DNA from: Bryobacterales bacterium
Lineage (GTDB): Bacteria; Cyanobacteriota; Vampirovibrionia; Obscuribacterales; Obscuribacteraceae
DNA length: 21,725 nucleotides
Assembly (NCBI GenBank): GCA_903970295.1
Contig: CAJCHQ010000355.1
Coordinates: 1 to 21,725, forward strand
Direction: 5' to 3'
Shown here: piece after piece, positions 15,331 to 21,725 of the stretch
Layout of the letters: each line of letters begins with the position of its first letter
Numbering within the stretch: position 1 is the stretch's first letter
Made by a program: the position numbers and the translations under genes
The notes under the pieces: model-generated
Databases searched by the model: none
What the model saw: only the letters and a program-made list of their open reading frames with translations
Told to the model about the DNA's origin: nothing

Positions 15331-16131
15331 TTATTTTCGCTCAAATACGTTGTAGTCAAAAGTAAATTGAACATCAACACTGGCGGGTGCGCCCTCCGGC
15401 AAAGGCTGTAAAGTCGCATGGCGAACAGCATTCAATGCTGCTTCGTCAGCTAGTTGCACACCGGAAGTTGTGACAATCCTCAGATTATCGACTGATCCAT
15501 CTTTGTAGATTTTGAACTGCACAACAATTCGCTTAGACTCGTGACCTTTGGGTGGAAACCATCCGCGCTTAACCGATCTTTGCAGGTTCGACATGTATGG
15601 ACCGAAGGTTGCGGCTCCGTCAGTTGATGCAGCATTCCCAGCGCTGTGCCTGGCTGCTGGATTTGTGGTCGACCTCCTACTCGATAAAATCACAATTAAA
15701 AGACAGATCGCGATAACAACTGCAAGAAAACCAATCGTGATACCAGGTCGAGGCTTTACTTCATCGACAGTCATAGGGTCAAACTGAGTGACATCATGGT
15801 TACGCTCGATTGCCGCCACGTAAGAATTCTCTCTGACATTGCCAAATTGGGAAGCGGAAGATTGACCACTCTGCGACTCAGGCTGCGAGCGATCAGTCTC
15901 TTCTTTTGGCGGCGTGGGCGGAATGGAAGCAACCGGCAGTGGAGTTGTCACTTCTTTTACGGCGAGCGATTGATTATCGACCGGCGCTGCGTCGACTGGT
16001 GGCGCAGGCGCTGCTTCCGGTTGCACCAGACTTGATTGCTCGTTGAAAAAAGTGTAGCCGGCTACCGTCAGGTCTGGCACTTCTTTGTTGGCGTCATCAA
16101 CTTTTTTGAGCGGCGACTCGTCTTCTGCCAT
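15331..16131 (-). CDS. TonB family C-terminal domain protein
   Basis: This is an inner-membrane protein with a TonB-type energy-transducing or envelope-spanning domain. Residues 1-130 are Pro/Glu/Ser-rich and polar, a single membrane helix lies at 131-150, a short linker follows, and the TonB C-terminal fold spans about 176-262 (YMSNLQRSVKRGWFPPK, KIYKDGSVDNLRIVTTSG, AALNAVRHATLQPLPEG). This is the family pattern of periplasmic TonB-C domains, but the order differs from classical TonB: the Pro-rich part lies before the helix, so it would be cytoplasmic, and the periplasmic spacer is short. No exbB or exbD is nearby. It starts 5 nt after the stop of the secreted coiled-coil gene, so the two are cotranscribed. 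Such TonB-C proteins often serve functions other than siderophore uptake. Confidence 0.85.
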   Translation of the reverse strand: MAEDESPLKKVDDANKEVPDLTVAGYTFFNEQSSLVQPEAAPAPPVDAAPVDNQSLAVKEVTTPLPVASIPPTPPKEETDRSQPESQSGQSSASQFGNVRENSYVAAIERNHDVTQFDPMTVDEVKPRPGITIGFLAVVIAICLLIVILSSRRSTTNPAARHSAGNAASTDGAATFGPYMSNLQRSVKRGWFPPKGHESKRIVVQFKIYKDGSVDNLRIVTTSGVQLADEAALNAVRHATLQPLPEGAPASVDVQFTFDYNVFERK

Positions 16132-16136
16132 GTCGC

Positions 16137-17312
16137 CTACTGCGCAGTCGCTCCAGCAGCAGGTGCATCGCCAATGTGCGTCTGATTATCAATCTTGCCA
16201 TTTTCCAGATCGATTTGCGTATCCAGCCTGGTGATTGCTTTGTCACCCGCGAGTTCGACGAGGCGGCCTCTGGTCTGCCCCATTTCCTCTTTCAATGAGT
16301 CTATCTCGCGATTCTGCTTGCGAATTATGTAATCAATTTCGCCTACATTGACCGGATTGGCTTTGCCTGAGGCGTCCCGAACCATCGCTTGCAAATCTAG
16401 AAGATCGATTCCCGCTCGGCTGAGCGCATTGCGATACTTCTTATAGGAGTAGTAATTGTCGACGAGCGCTTTCGCCGTGTTGCGAATCATGTTGTAGAGC
16501 TGAATTGCTTCGTTCTCGGTGATATTAGCCTTTTTGGCGGTTTCGCTCGATCCCTGGACCAGCACACTTTTGACGAGATCGGCGCCAGAAGTGCCCGGAA
16601 CCACACCACGACTCAAACTAGAGAAGGCGCCGCTGGCATTGAAGATCGAATCGCCAAGGTTTTTGATCAGACCCTTATCGCCTGTAGCAGCAGGGGCCTT
16701 CGTGGGTGCCAACTTGCTGACCACGAATTGAATGTCCTTGCTCCGAACTAAGGTCGAGTCCCAAAGGTCGGAAAGTTCTGCACGCTCCATGTCCAACAAA
16801 GTCTCAACTTTTTTCTCCGCTTCATCGGCAGTCGGTTCCAATTCTATCTTCGAAACTTTGGTCGGATCCGAGGTCGATGCACCTTTATCGTCTTTAATCG
16901 ATTTCGGGGCCATGACCGAATCTTCGTCACCGCCATTTTTGTCTGTGGATTTGCTCTGAGCAAATTCGGTATCTTTCACACTGCCGTTGAGCACTGCGGC
17001 ATCCGTCTCTTTGGATTCATCCGCAGCGGCAGGCGAGGCCGGCTGCTGCGAGCTGTTACCCAGATTGATTGGCGACAAATCAGCACTACCCGCGGTGCCT
17101 TTCTGGTTTTTGTCATTCGTCTGCGGGCCAGCTCCGAGCGACAATGGCTCATTGATCGGCAGTTGAAGCTTGCTGTTCTTCGGCTTGTCGGTTTTGTCGC
17201 CACTCAACGGGAAAGCTTGTACCGGCATAAATTGCAGAACGACAGGCAAGCAGACCGAGCCGATCAACAATTTCTTGATCAATTCTTGAGACAGGGAGCA
17301 CGTAAAGAGCAT
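16137..17312 (-). CDS. Secreted coiled-coil protein of unknown function
   Basis: No family is recognised. The 391-residue protein has a signal peptide (hydrophobic core about 14-27, cleavage after VQA at 33). Residues 35-165 are low complexity, rich in Ser, Asp, Lys and Pro. A mainly helical region follows (166-320), with NNYYSYKKYRNALSRAGIDL-like helices around 285-305. A C-terminal coiled coil at about 325-370 (IRKQNREIDSLKEEMGQTRG) precedes an Ala/Gly tail. The ATG at 17312 has AAGG 10 nt upstream. It is the first gene of a pair with the TonB-C protein 5 nt downstream, so an envelope-related joint role is a fair inference; nothing more specific is supported. Confidence 0.75.
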   Translation of the reverse strand: MLFTCSLSQELIKKLLIGSVCLPVVLQFMPVQAFPLSGDKTDKPKNSKLQLPINEPLSLGAGPQTNDKNQKGTAGSADLSPINLGNSSQQPASPAAADESKETDAAVLNGSVKDTEFAQSKSTDKNGGDEDSVMAPKSIKDDKGASTSDPTKVSKIELEPTADEAEKKVETLLDMERAELSDLWDSTLVRSKDIQFVVSKLAPTKAPAATGDKGLIKNLGDSIFNASGAFSSLSRGVVPGTSGADLVKSVLVQGSSETAKKANITENEAIQLYNMIRNTAKALVDNYYSYKKYRNALSRAGIDLLDLQAMVRDASGKANPVNVGEIDYIIRKQNREIDSLKEEMGQTRGRLVELAGDKAITRLDTQIDLENGKIDNQTHIGDAPAAGATAQ

Positions 17313-17418
17313 GTCGCTATTACCTTACAAGACTGGCACACTATATCATGGACGGCTCCCTCCCTAAAAGTTACCTTTTGTGAATGTAAATCGGCTTGCG
17401 CAGCCAGTATTCACGAAA

Positions 17419-17433
17419 TGAACACATTTAAAA
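17419..17433 (+). repeat. 15-nt direct repeat, copy 1
   Basis: TGAACACATTTAAAA occurs here and again at 17518-17532, start to start 99 nt apart, in a non-coding divergent region. It may be a paired regulator site. Confidence 0.5.
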
Positions 17434-17517
17434 TCAGGTCAAATCGAGTTTGTGCCATCCATCCCGAGACACCGCTCGAAACACCGGTATGCAAACCACA
17501 AATGCGCTTGATAACCT

Positions 17518-17532
17518 TGAACACATTTAAAA
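17518..17532 (+). repeat. 15-nt direct repeat, copy 2
   Basis: This is the second exact copy of TGAACACATTTAAAA. The flanks of the two copies differ, so the identity is limited to the 15 bases. Confidence 0.5.
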
Positions 17533-17734
17533 ATGGAGGCCGTTTTAAGACCAGCCCGGCTGAGATTAATGTAAGGGCGCGACGCCGCCAACTGAACACA
17601 GACGGTCCAAAACAGCCAGAGCGAGCACCACATCTAATACTGATCGGTGCAGAATGCCAGTATCATGACTAAGTCGGCTTTAGTATTCTGCCAAGGCTTT
17701 ACAGATTCATAGCAACAAATGTAAGGAATCAAGC

Positions 17735-18439
17735 GTGAAACAAAACCTGATCAACAAAATCGTCGACCTCACTCATCCACTCGAGCCAGGAATTCCTGAT
17801 TTTCACGGCGACAAAAATGCATTCGAGTGTACAAAATCCTTTACCGTGCAAAAAGACGGTTATGCCAACGGTACGTTCAAAATGCCCGAACATCTGGGCA
17901 CTCACGTTGATGCACCGACACATTTTTTCGATGGCAAGCAATCGATCGATGAAATTTCAGCCCAGAAGCTGATAGTGCCATGCGTGGTGCTCGACGTCAG
18001 GGATGAGGTTAGAGGCGATCCAGATTATCGTTTGACGGTGGAAAAAATTGCATCGTTCGAGCAGTCCGGCAATATTCCGTCCGAGTGTGCCGTGCTCCTG
18101 CTAACAGGCTGGTCGGAGCGCTGGTCGAATCCTGACTCTTATAGAAATACCGATGCCCAGGGAGTCAAGCATTTTCCTGGATTCGGGGGAGACTCTGCGG
18201 ATTTCCTGGTCAATCAGAGACAAGCTGTAGCTTTGGGCATCGACACACTATCGATCGATGCCGGTTCCTCAGACACCTATCCAGTGCACAAATTAGCTCT
18301 GGGCAAAGGTCTCTACATGATGGAAAATCTAAACCATCTCGCGGAAATACCGGCGCGCAATGCCCTTTTATTTTGCGGTGTGCTGCCAATCAAACACGGC
18401 ACAGGCGGTCCGGCTAGAATTTTAGCAGTGGTGCCGTAA
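17735..18439 (+). CDS. Cyclase-family metal-dependent hydrolase (kynurenine formamidase-like)
   Basis: The protein belongs to the cyclase/KynB family (PF04199), metal-dependent amidohydrolases that include bacterial kynurenine formamidase and isatin hydrolase. The signature is HLGTHVDAPTHF, with His53, His57, Asp59 and His63 as likely metal ligands. DLTHPLEPGIPDF opens the protein, and GIDTLSIDAGSS with PVHKLALGKGLYMMENLNHL forms the conserved C-terminal part. At 234 residues it is a normal length for the family. The start is GTG at 17735 with AAGGA 8 nt upstream. No tryptophan-degradation partner genes are nearby, so the substrate is undetermined. Confidence 0.9.
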   Translation: MKQNLINKIVDLTHPLEPGIPDFHGDKNAFECTKSFTVQKDGYANGTFKMPEHLGTHVDAPTHFFDGKQSIDEISAQKLIVPCVVLDVRDEVRGDPDYRLTVEKIASFEQSGNIPSECAVLLLTGWSERWSNPDSYRNTDAQGVKHFPGFGGDSADFLVNQRQAVALGIDTLSIDAGSSDTYPVHKLALGKGLYMMENLNHLAEIPARNALLFCGVLPIKHGTGGPARILAVVP

Positions 18440-18485
18440 CAAAGACACGCTGCTGAACGCTGTGTTGAATGCACTCAATGTCGGC

Positions 18486-18809
18486 TTAAAAAATCGTCTT
18501 TAGGGCTTTGCCTGTTCCACCAACGGCACTGCGCACACCTTTGGCCGTGCCACCGACTGCACTTTTTATGCCTTTGGCCGTGCCCCCGACAGCCGAGCGA
18601 ACACCTTTCGACGTCCCTGCAACTGCACTTCTAGCGCCTTTCGCCGTACCGCCGACAGTTTCTTTGACAGCCTTGTCAGTGCCCCCGACACCTTCCTTTA
18701 TGCCTTTATTAGTGCCTTTGGCTCCGCCCTTCAAAAGTCCCGCCTGACAGGGCAGAAAGCTGATGATTGCGAGCATCAGGGCAACAAAGATTATTGCGAT
18801 CTTGTTCAT
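18486..18809 (-). CDS. Small secreted protein of seven 11-residue repeats
   Basis: The protein has 107 residues: a signal peptide (hydrophobic core 4-19, cleavage near residue 23), a short GLLKGGA spacer, then seven consecutive 11-residue units filling residues 31-107 exactly to the stop. The consensus is GGTAKGvrSAV, with the last unit reading GGTGKALKTIF. Units alternate small/hydrophobic faces with Lys/Arg and have no acidic residues beyond the first two units, so the mature protein is strongly basic. This periodicity is typical of amphipathic 11-mer helices, as in synuclein or LEA proteins, and suggests binding to membranes or anionic polymers; that is inference. The ATG at 18809 is chosen because GGAG lies 6 nt upstream; starts up to 18836 would overlap the preceding metallopeptidase gene. 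It is probably cotranscribed with that gene. Confidence 0.85.
   Translation of the reverse strand: MNKIAIIFVALMLAIISFLPCQAGLLKGGAKGTNKGIKEGVGGTDKAVKETVGGTAKGARSAVAGTSKGVRSAVGGTAKGIKSAVGGTAKGVRSAVGGTGKALKTIF
18489..18719 (-). repeat. Seven 33-nt tandem repeats inside the small secreted protein gene
   Basis: The region is 231 nt, exactly seven 33-nt units, coding the 11-residue repeats. The units differ at synonymous positions, so they are diverged rather than freshly duplicated. Confidence 0.8.
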
Positions 18810-18832
18810 ATCTTCTCCAGATAGGCGGCCGG

Positions 18833-19825
18833 TCAATAATAACCGATGTTGTTCACGTATTCGAACGATTTTCGGAAGGCTTCCGGCAAGTCGGGAGAAT
18901 ACTCAGCGATATGCGCGCGCCGAGCTTGAGTCGCAGAGAACAGCTCCGCGAACAATTCGGAAGGTCCCGCATCAGCCTCCTGCACGAAGTAATGAAACTT
19001 AGTGCGCTGCGAATTGGTCAGACGCCCACAATCTTCCTGATAGGCTTTCAAAAACTCTTCCCCCGCCGAAAGCCTTGATTTGCAGTAATCATAGGCGTGA
19101 CCCAATTCATGCAAAACAACACTGAGCACCCAGCGATTCAATTGGGGCGGACTATTATTTCGGGAAGCCCGCTCTGCAATGTACAGGTCTTTTGTAGCGC
19201 TGCTGTACAAACCCGGACAATTATCATAGCCGCCGCCATGAATATAGCCTCTCGGCTTTTCCGTGGCGAACGCTGGATTTGCTTCGATTACTGTTGGCGT
19301 GATTAAGATCTTGGCACCATAGTTAACCAGCTCTTCTTTCACCGATTTGGGCACCATCCTCAGTGCCACAACAACTTGGTCGTAAACGGCATCTGTATCA
19401 GCAGTATTACCAGAATTCGGCGAATTGCCTTTACCGCTCGGCAGTTTGCTCTGGCTCTGTTCGATAGCTTTTTGGCAATACTGCTTGAGTTCAGGTGAAG
19501 CCGGCAACTGGAGTGCAGCCGTATATTGCTTACGCGCGTCCTCCAACTTACCGAGCCCAAGCAAGGCATTGCCCAGATAATAATGCGCTCTGGCATCACC
19601 TTTGTATGAGCCCTGCACCAACCCCGTCAGCAGTTCGAAAGTGCCCTGATAATCACCATGGCTGTATTCAGCGCATGCTTTAGCGAAATCGGTAGAGTCG
19701 TCGGCGCGTGCAGCTGAGTCGATGCAAACGAGCATGAAGAACAAACCAGTCAAAGACCGAGCGATCTGCCATTTGCTTGGCGCCGCCAAATTCGAAAGTG
19801 TGAAAAAGACGTTTTCCGATCGCAT
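18833..19825 (-). CDS. Exported TPR protein with an HExxH metallopeptidase domain
   Basis: This is a probable secreted zinc peptidase. A signal peptide covers about residues 18-41 (cleavage after ARA). Two to three TPR units follow at about 43-125 (ACAEYSHGDYQGTFELL, HYYLGNALLGLGKLEDARKQ), then a Ser/Gly/Asn linker (128-142). The peptidase domain carries VVLHELGHAYDY with HELGH at 239-243, and GPSELFAELF, which offers Glu290 or Glu294 as third ligand. This spacing and the ALRMVPKSVKEEL...GAKILIT lead-in resemble the catalytic domain of the anthrax lethal factor-like (ATLF) family. The ATG at 19825 leaves a long N-region before the hydrophobic core. The small 11-mer repeat gene begins 23 nt downstream, making a two-gene operon divergent from the AnmK-family gene. 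Confidence 0.85.
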   Translation of the reverse strand: MRSENVFFTLSNLAAPSKWQIARSLTGLFFMLVCIDSAARADDSTDFAKACAEYSHGDYQGTFELLTGLVQGSYKGDARAHYYLGNALLGLGKLEDARKQYTAALQLPASPELKQYCQKAIEQSQSKLPSGKGNSPNSGNTADTDAVYDQVVVALRMVPKSVKEELVNYGAKILITPTVIEANPAFATEKPRGYIHGGGYDNCPGLYSSATKDLYIAERASRNNSPPQLNRWVLSVVLHELGHAYDYCKSRLSAGEEFLKAYQEDCGRLTNSQRTKFHYFVQEADAGPSELFAELFSATQARRAHIAEYSPDLPEAFRKSFEYVNNIGYY

Positions 19826-19963
19826 TCAAGCAAATTCCGTTTGTGCCAAAAGCCTATACTCTAGTCTAACCGGAATTAGACAGAGCCAACATCCGACAGT
19901 ACAATCCTATACAACGATTGGCCGCCGAGTCGCTTGCCAGCCGGCAAAACTTTTGAGGTAACC

Positions 19964-21466
19964 ATGGGTGCATCGGAATATCTGTTATCAATAGGCGTCA
20001 ATACTGGCAACTCGCTTGACGCCGCCGATGTTGTTTTGACCAGATTTGGTGCAGACGGTTCGATTGTCGATCTAGATGCGTTGAGCGTGCCAATGCCCGA
20101 ACAACTCGCCGATCGTCTTCGTCGTTTGCGCAAGGCAGTTGTCGATTCTTCTGGAGACATGCCAACAGCGCTGCATGTATATGATCGGGATGCCACCAAG
20201 GCTCAATTCATGCCGAATTTGGCAAGCCAACTGATCGAAGAGTTCACACTGTTTGTCGCCGACGCTGTTATGCAGTTGGTCAAACGCATTGCTGGAAAAT
20301 TGAAGGCAGAAGAAACGATTGACCTGATCGGTTTCCACGGACAAACATGCGCTCATCAGCCTCCCTCGATCGCCCTCGATCCGAACACGGCGTACACGAT
20401 CCAAATTGGCGATGGCCAGTTGCTTGCCGATCGAACCGGCATTCCGGTAGTCTTTGATTTTCGCTCAGACGATTTGATGAACGGGGGCGAGGCTGCACCG
20501 CTAGCACCTATACACCATGAACACCTCACGCGCGATCTGAAAACCCGAGGTATTTTTCCAATCGCTTTTTGCAACGCAGGAAACACCGGCAACATCAGCG
20601 TCATCACCGAGCAACCAGATGGGAAAATTTTTGCGGTAGGTTGGGACGTGGGACCATTCAACGATTACCCAGACAAACTCGTGCAACGCGAACGCAATCT
20701 GCCATGCGATCTTGACGGAAAATTTGGTGAACGCGGGCACGTCGACATCGATCTACTTCGCCTTCTTTTTGAACGAAGTGCGACTACCGAAAACGGCACC
20801 AACTACTTACTACAGCCGCCACCAAAATCCTCCGACCCTCAATGGTATCGTCTGCTGCCAGAACTGTGCGGCGAGAGTATAAAAGTACTTTCGTTCGAAA
20901 ATAGATTGCGCACGGCAGAATATTTTGCAGCTTACGTTTTTTACTATTCGCTGAAATGGATCGACAAAGCAAAGTCGTTGCCGACAAATTTCGCGCTTTG
21001 CGGAGGCGGCTGGAACAATCCCATCTGCCGCAATCATTTTGAAAAATTACTGCAAGGTAAGTTCGAAGAATTTCCTGTTCTTCCCGAACACAAGGATTTG
21101 TTTGCTGAAACAAACCAACGTTTAAAATCTTCAGGCAAAAATGTGCAAGTAGCGTTAGCCGACCAGTTCGGCTTTAGCGGTCAGTATATGGAGGCCAGGT
21201 TGTTTGGTGACGCCGCATTTTGCCGCATATTAGGGCAACCATTTAGCCGCCCCGAAACATCCGGTTGTCGCACACCTACGGTCCTCGGCATCATTCGTTT
21301 TCCAGGCAAAGACAGGAACAATGCTTCTGCGAAATTGCAGCAATGTCTGGTTAAAAATAAGAGCATCGATCTTACTCTGGACGACCCAAAATTATTCGAC
21401 TGCCGCTGGAGTCGAGCCAGTAGCGGCTGGCATGCTCGCAGTCGTACAGCAGTTAAAAACGCTTAG
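19964..21466 (+). CDS. anmK: Divergent anhydro-N-acetylmuramic acid kinase family protein
   Basis: AnmK phosphorylates 1,6-anhydro-MurNAc with ring opening in peptidoglycan recycling, in the cytoplasm. Family marks are HGQT (125-128), IQIGDGQLLADRTGIPVVFD with DFRSDD (165-170), GGEAAPLAP (174-182), DVGPFN (228-233), LCGGGWNN and the C-terminal PETSGCRTPTVLG. Two motifs depart from consensus: the ATP-loop GMSGTSLDG is GVNTGNSLDA (11-20), and NIGGIANIT is NAGNTGNISVI. At 500 residues it is about 130 longer than usual. These changes mean activity on anhMurNAc is not assured; it may be a specialised paralogue. The ATG at 19964 has GAGG 5 nt upstream and is preferred over TTG at 19934. No murein-recycling partners are nearby. 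Confidence 0.85.
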   Translation: MGASEYLLSIGVNTGNSLDAADVVLTRFGADGSIVDLDALSVPMPEQLADRLRRLRKAVVDSSGDMPTALHVYDRDATKAQFMPNLASQLIEEFTLFVADAVMQLVKRIAGKLKAEETIDLIGFHGQTCAHQPPSIALDPNTAYTIQIGDGQLLADRTGIPVVFDFRSDDLMNGGEAAPLAPIHHEHLTRDLKTRGIFPIAFCNAGNTGNISVITEQPDGKIFAVGWDVGPFNDYPDKLVQRERNLPCDLDGKFGERGHVDIDLLRLLFERSATTENGTNYLLQPPPKSSDPQWYRLLPELCGESIKVLSFENRLRTAEYFAAYVFYYSLKWIDKAKSLPTNFALCGGGWNNPICRNHFEKLLQGKFEEFPVLPEHKDLFAETNQRLKSSGKNVQVALADQFGFSGQYMEARLFGDAAFCRILGQPFSRPETSGCRTPTVLGIIRFPGKDRNNASAKLQQCLVKNKSIDLTLDDPKLFDCRWSRASSGWHARSRTAVKNA

Positions 21467-21521
21467 ACAGCTCGTTGAAAAAGCTTCCCCTTTGGAGGTT
21501 CACCGAGAGCCCGTATACTAA

Positions 21522-21725
21522 AAGGAGAAAAGGGAATTTAATGTATGTGATAATGCCGAGGCCAGAATTGCCAGTCCGGTGCAGACTTCCACTAATCGTT
21601 ACGCTAGAGAAGATTTAGAAATCGGCGGCATAGCTATTCGACAGGGGGAAAATGTTCTTGGCTTAATTGCTTCCGCCAATCGAGATGAAAATGTTTTTGA
21701 TGAAGCCGAAGAACTCGATCTATCA
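21522..21725 (+). pseudogene. C-terminal cytochrome P450 fragment without a start (partial at window end)
   Basis: The frame opens after a stop at 21519-21521 and has no ATG. From about 21565 it encodes SPVQTSTNRYAREDLEIGG, then IRQGENVLGLIASANRDEN and VFDEAEELDL. This is the P450 stretch after the K-helix: R-x-A-x-ED-x-E-I-x-G, Gly-Glu-x-V, and ANRD before the meander and heme loop. The N-terminal two thirds of a P450 (I-helix, ExxR) are absent, because the AnmK-family gene ends only 55 nt upstream. A good ribosome binding site (AAAGGAG) precedes an ATG at 21541 in a different frame that stops after 25 codons. The heme-binding cysteine would lie beyond the window. A truncated pseudogene is most likely; a frameshift or assembly junction is possible. 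Confidence 0.6.

Larger units (their letters stand above)
17313..17734. other. Divergent intergenic region of about 420 nt
   Basis: No credible gene is seen; the open frames here lack ribosome binding sites and protein-like composition. The region should carry the promoters of the coiled-coil/TonB-C pair (left, minus) and of the cyclase-family gene (right, plus). It holds a 15-nt direct repeat (separate entries). Confidence 0.5.

Noticed and set aside
14462..15355. A 297-codon plus-strand open frame covering the tRNA array
   Set aside because: Its sequence is fully explained by ten well-folded tRNA genes; the translation has no protein-like pattern and simply repeats tRNA arm words.
17163..17672. 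A 169-codon plus-strand frame crossing the start of the coiled-coil gene and the intergenic region
   Set aside because: It overlaps antisense a gene with a clear signal peptide and lacks a ribosome binding site and protein-like composition.
21321..21521. A 66-codon frame after the AnmK-family gene as a separate small gene
   Set aside because: It lies mostly inside the kinase gene in another frame and has no ribosome binding site; it is better viewed as a possible sign of a frameshift near the kinase C-terminus.
1..21725. CRISPR arrays, insertion sequences, integrases or phage structural genes
   Set aside because: No regularly spaced repeats with unique spacers, terminal inverted repeats or transposase/integrase motifs were seen on either strand.

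Overview
The window reads as chromosomal DNA from an environmental Gram-negative-type (diderm) bacterium of intermediate GC content. It carries core genes (mnmA, mfd, a ten-gene tRNA array), many exported or lipid-anchored proteins, two TPR-only proteins and a TonB-type protein. It uses GTG and TTG starts and packs convergent genes tail to tail. A deep-branching lineage such as the non-photosynthetic relatives of cyanobacteria (Melainabacteria/Obscuribacterales) would fit this style, but that placement is a low-confidence inference, because no rRNA or phylogenetic marker was compared.

Layout. 1-3550 is on the minus strand: a truncated MFS transporter, the tRNA 2-thiouridylase MnmA and a secreted TPR protein. 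3722-9271 is a plus-strand pair: Mfd, which carries an unusual Asn/Gly/Asp/Lys-rich insert, and a PrsA/SurA-like foldase lipoprotein with a long charged linker. 9273-10889 is a minus-strand pair of membrane proteins, one with TPRs. 11004-12401 is an exported protein of unknown function. 12405-14104 holds a small DUF6582-like protein (minus), a dienelactone hydrolase (plus) and a small lipoprotein (minus), each ending almost on top of its convergent neighbour. 14517-15299 is a compact plus-strand array of ten tRNA genes. 15331-17312 is a minus-strand pair: a secreted coiled-coil protein followed by a TonB-C protein. 17735-18439 is a cyclase-family (kynurenine-formamidase-like) hydrolase. 18486-19825 is a minus-strand pair: an exported TPR/HExxH metallopeptidase and a small secreted protein made of seven 11-residue repeats. 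19964-21466 is a divergent AnmK-family sugar kinase. 21522 to the window end is a start-less C-terminal piece of a cytochrome P450.

The most striking signal is the tRNA array. His, Phe and Cys share a rewired elbow: the T-loop has G at position 55 in place of the near-invariant U, and the D-loop has AG in place of the G18G19 pair. Phe also swaps the 54/58 pair from T-A to A-T. In addition, Asn has C33, His lacks an encoded G at -1, Phe has G37, and a Leu(TAG) anticodon sits on a short-variable-loop tRNA. All four GUN-anticodon (queuosine-type) tRNAs are present together. The second strongest signal is the protein of seven exact 11-residue repeats encoded next to a metallopeptidase.

I saw no insertion sequence, transposase, integrase, CRISPR array, rRNA gene or clear phage gene.
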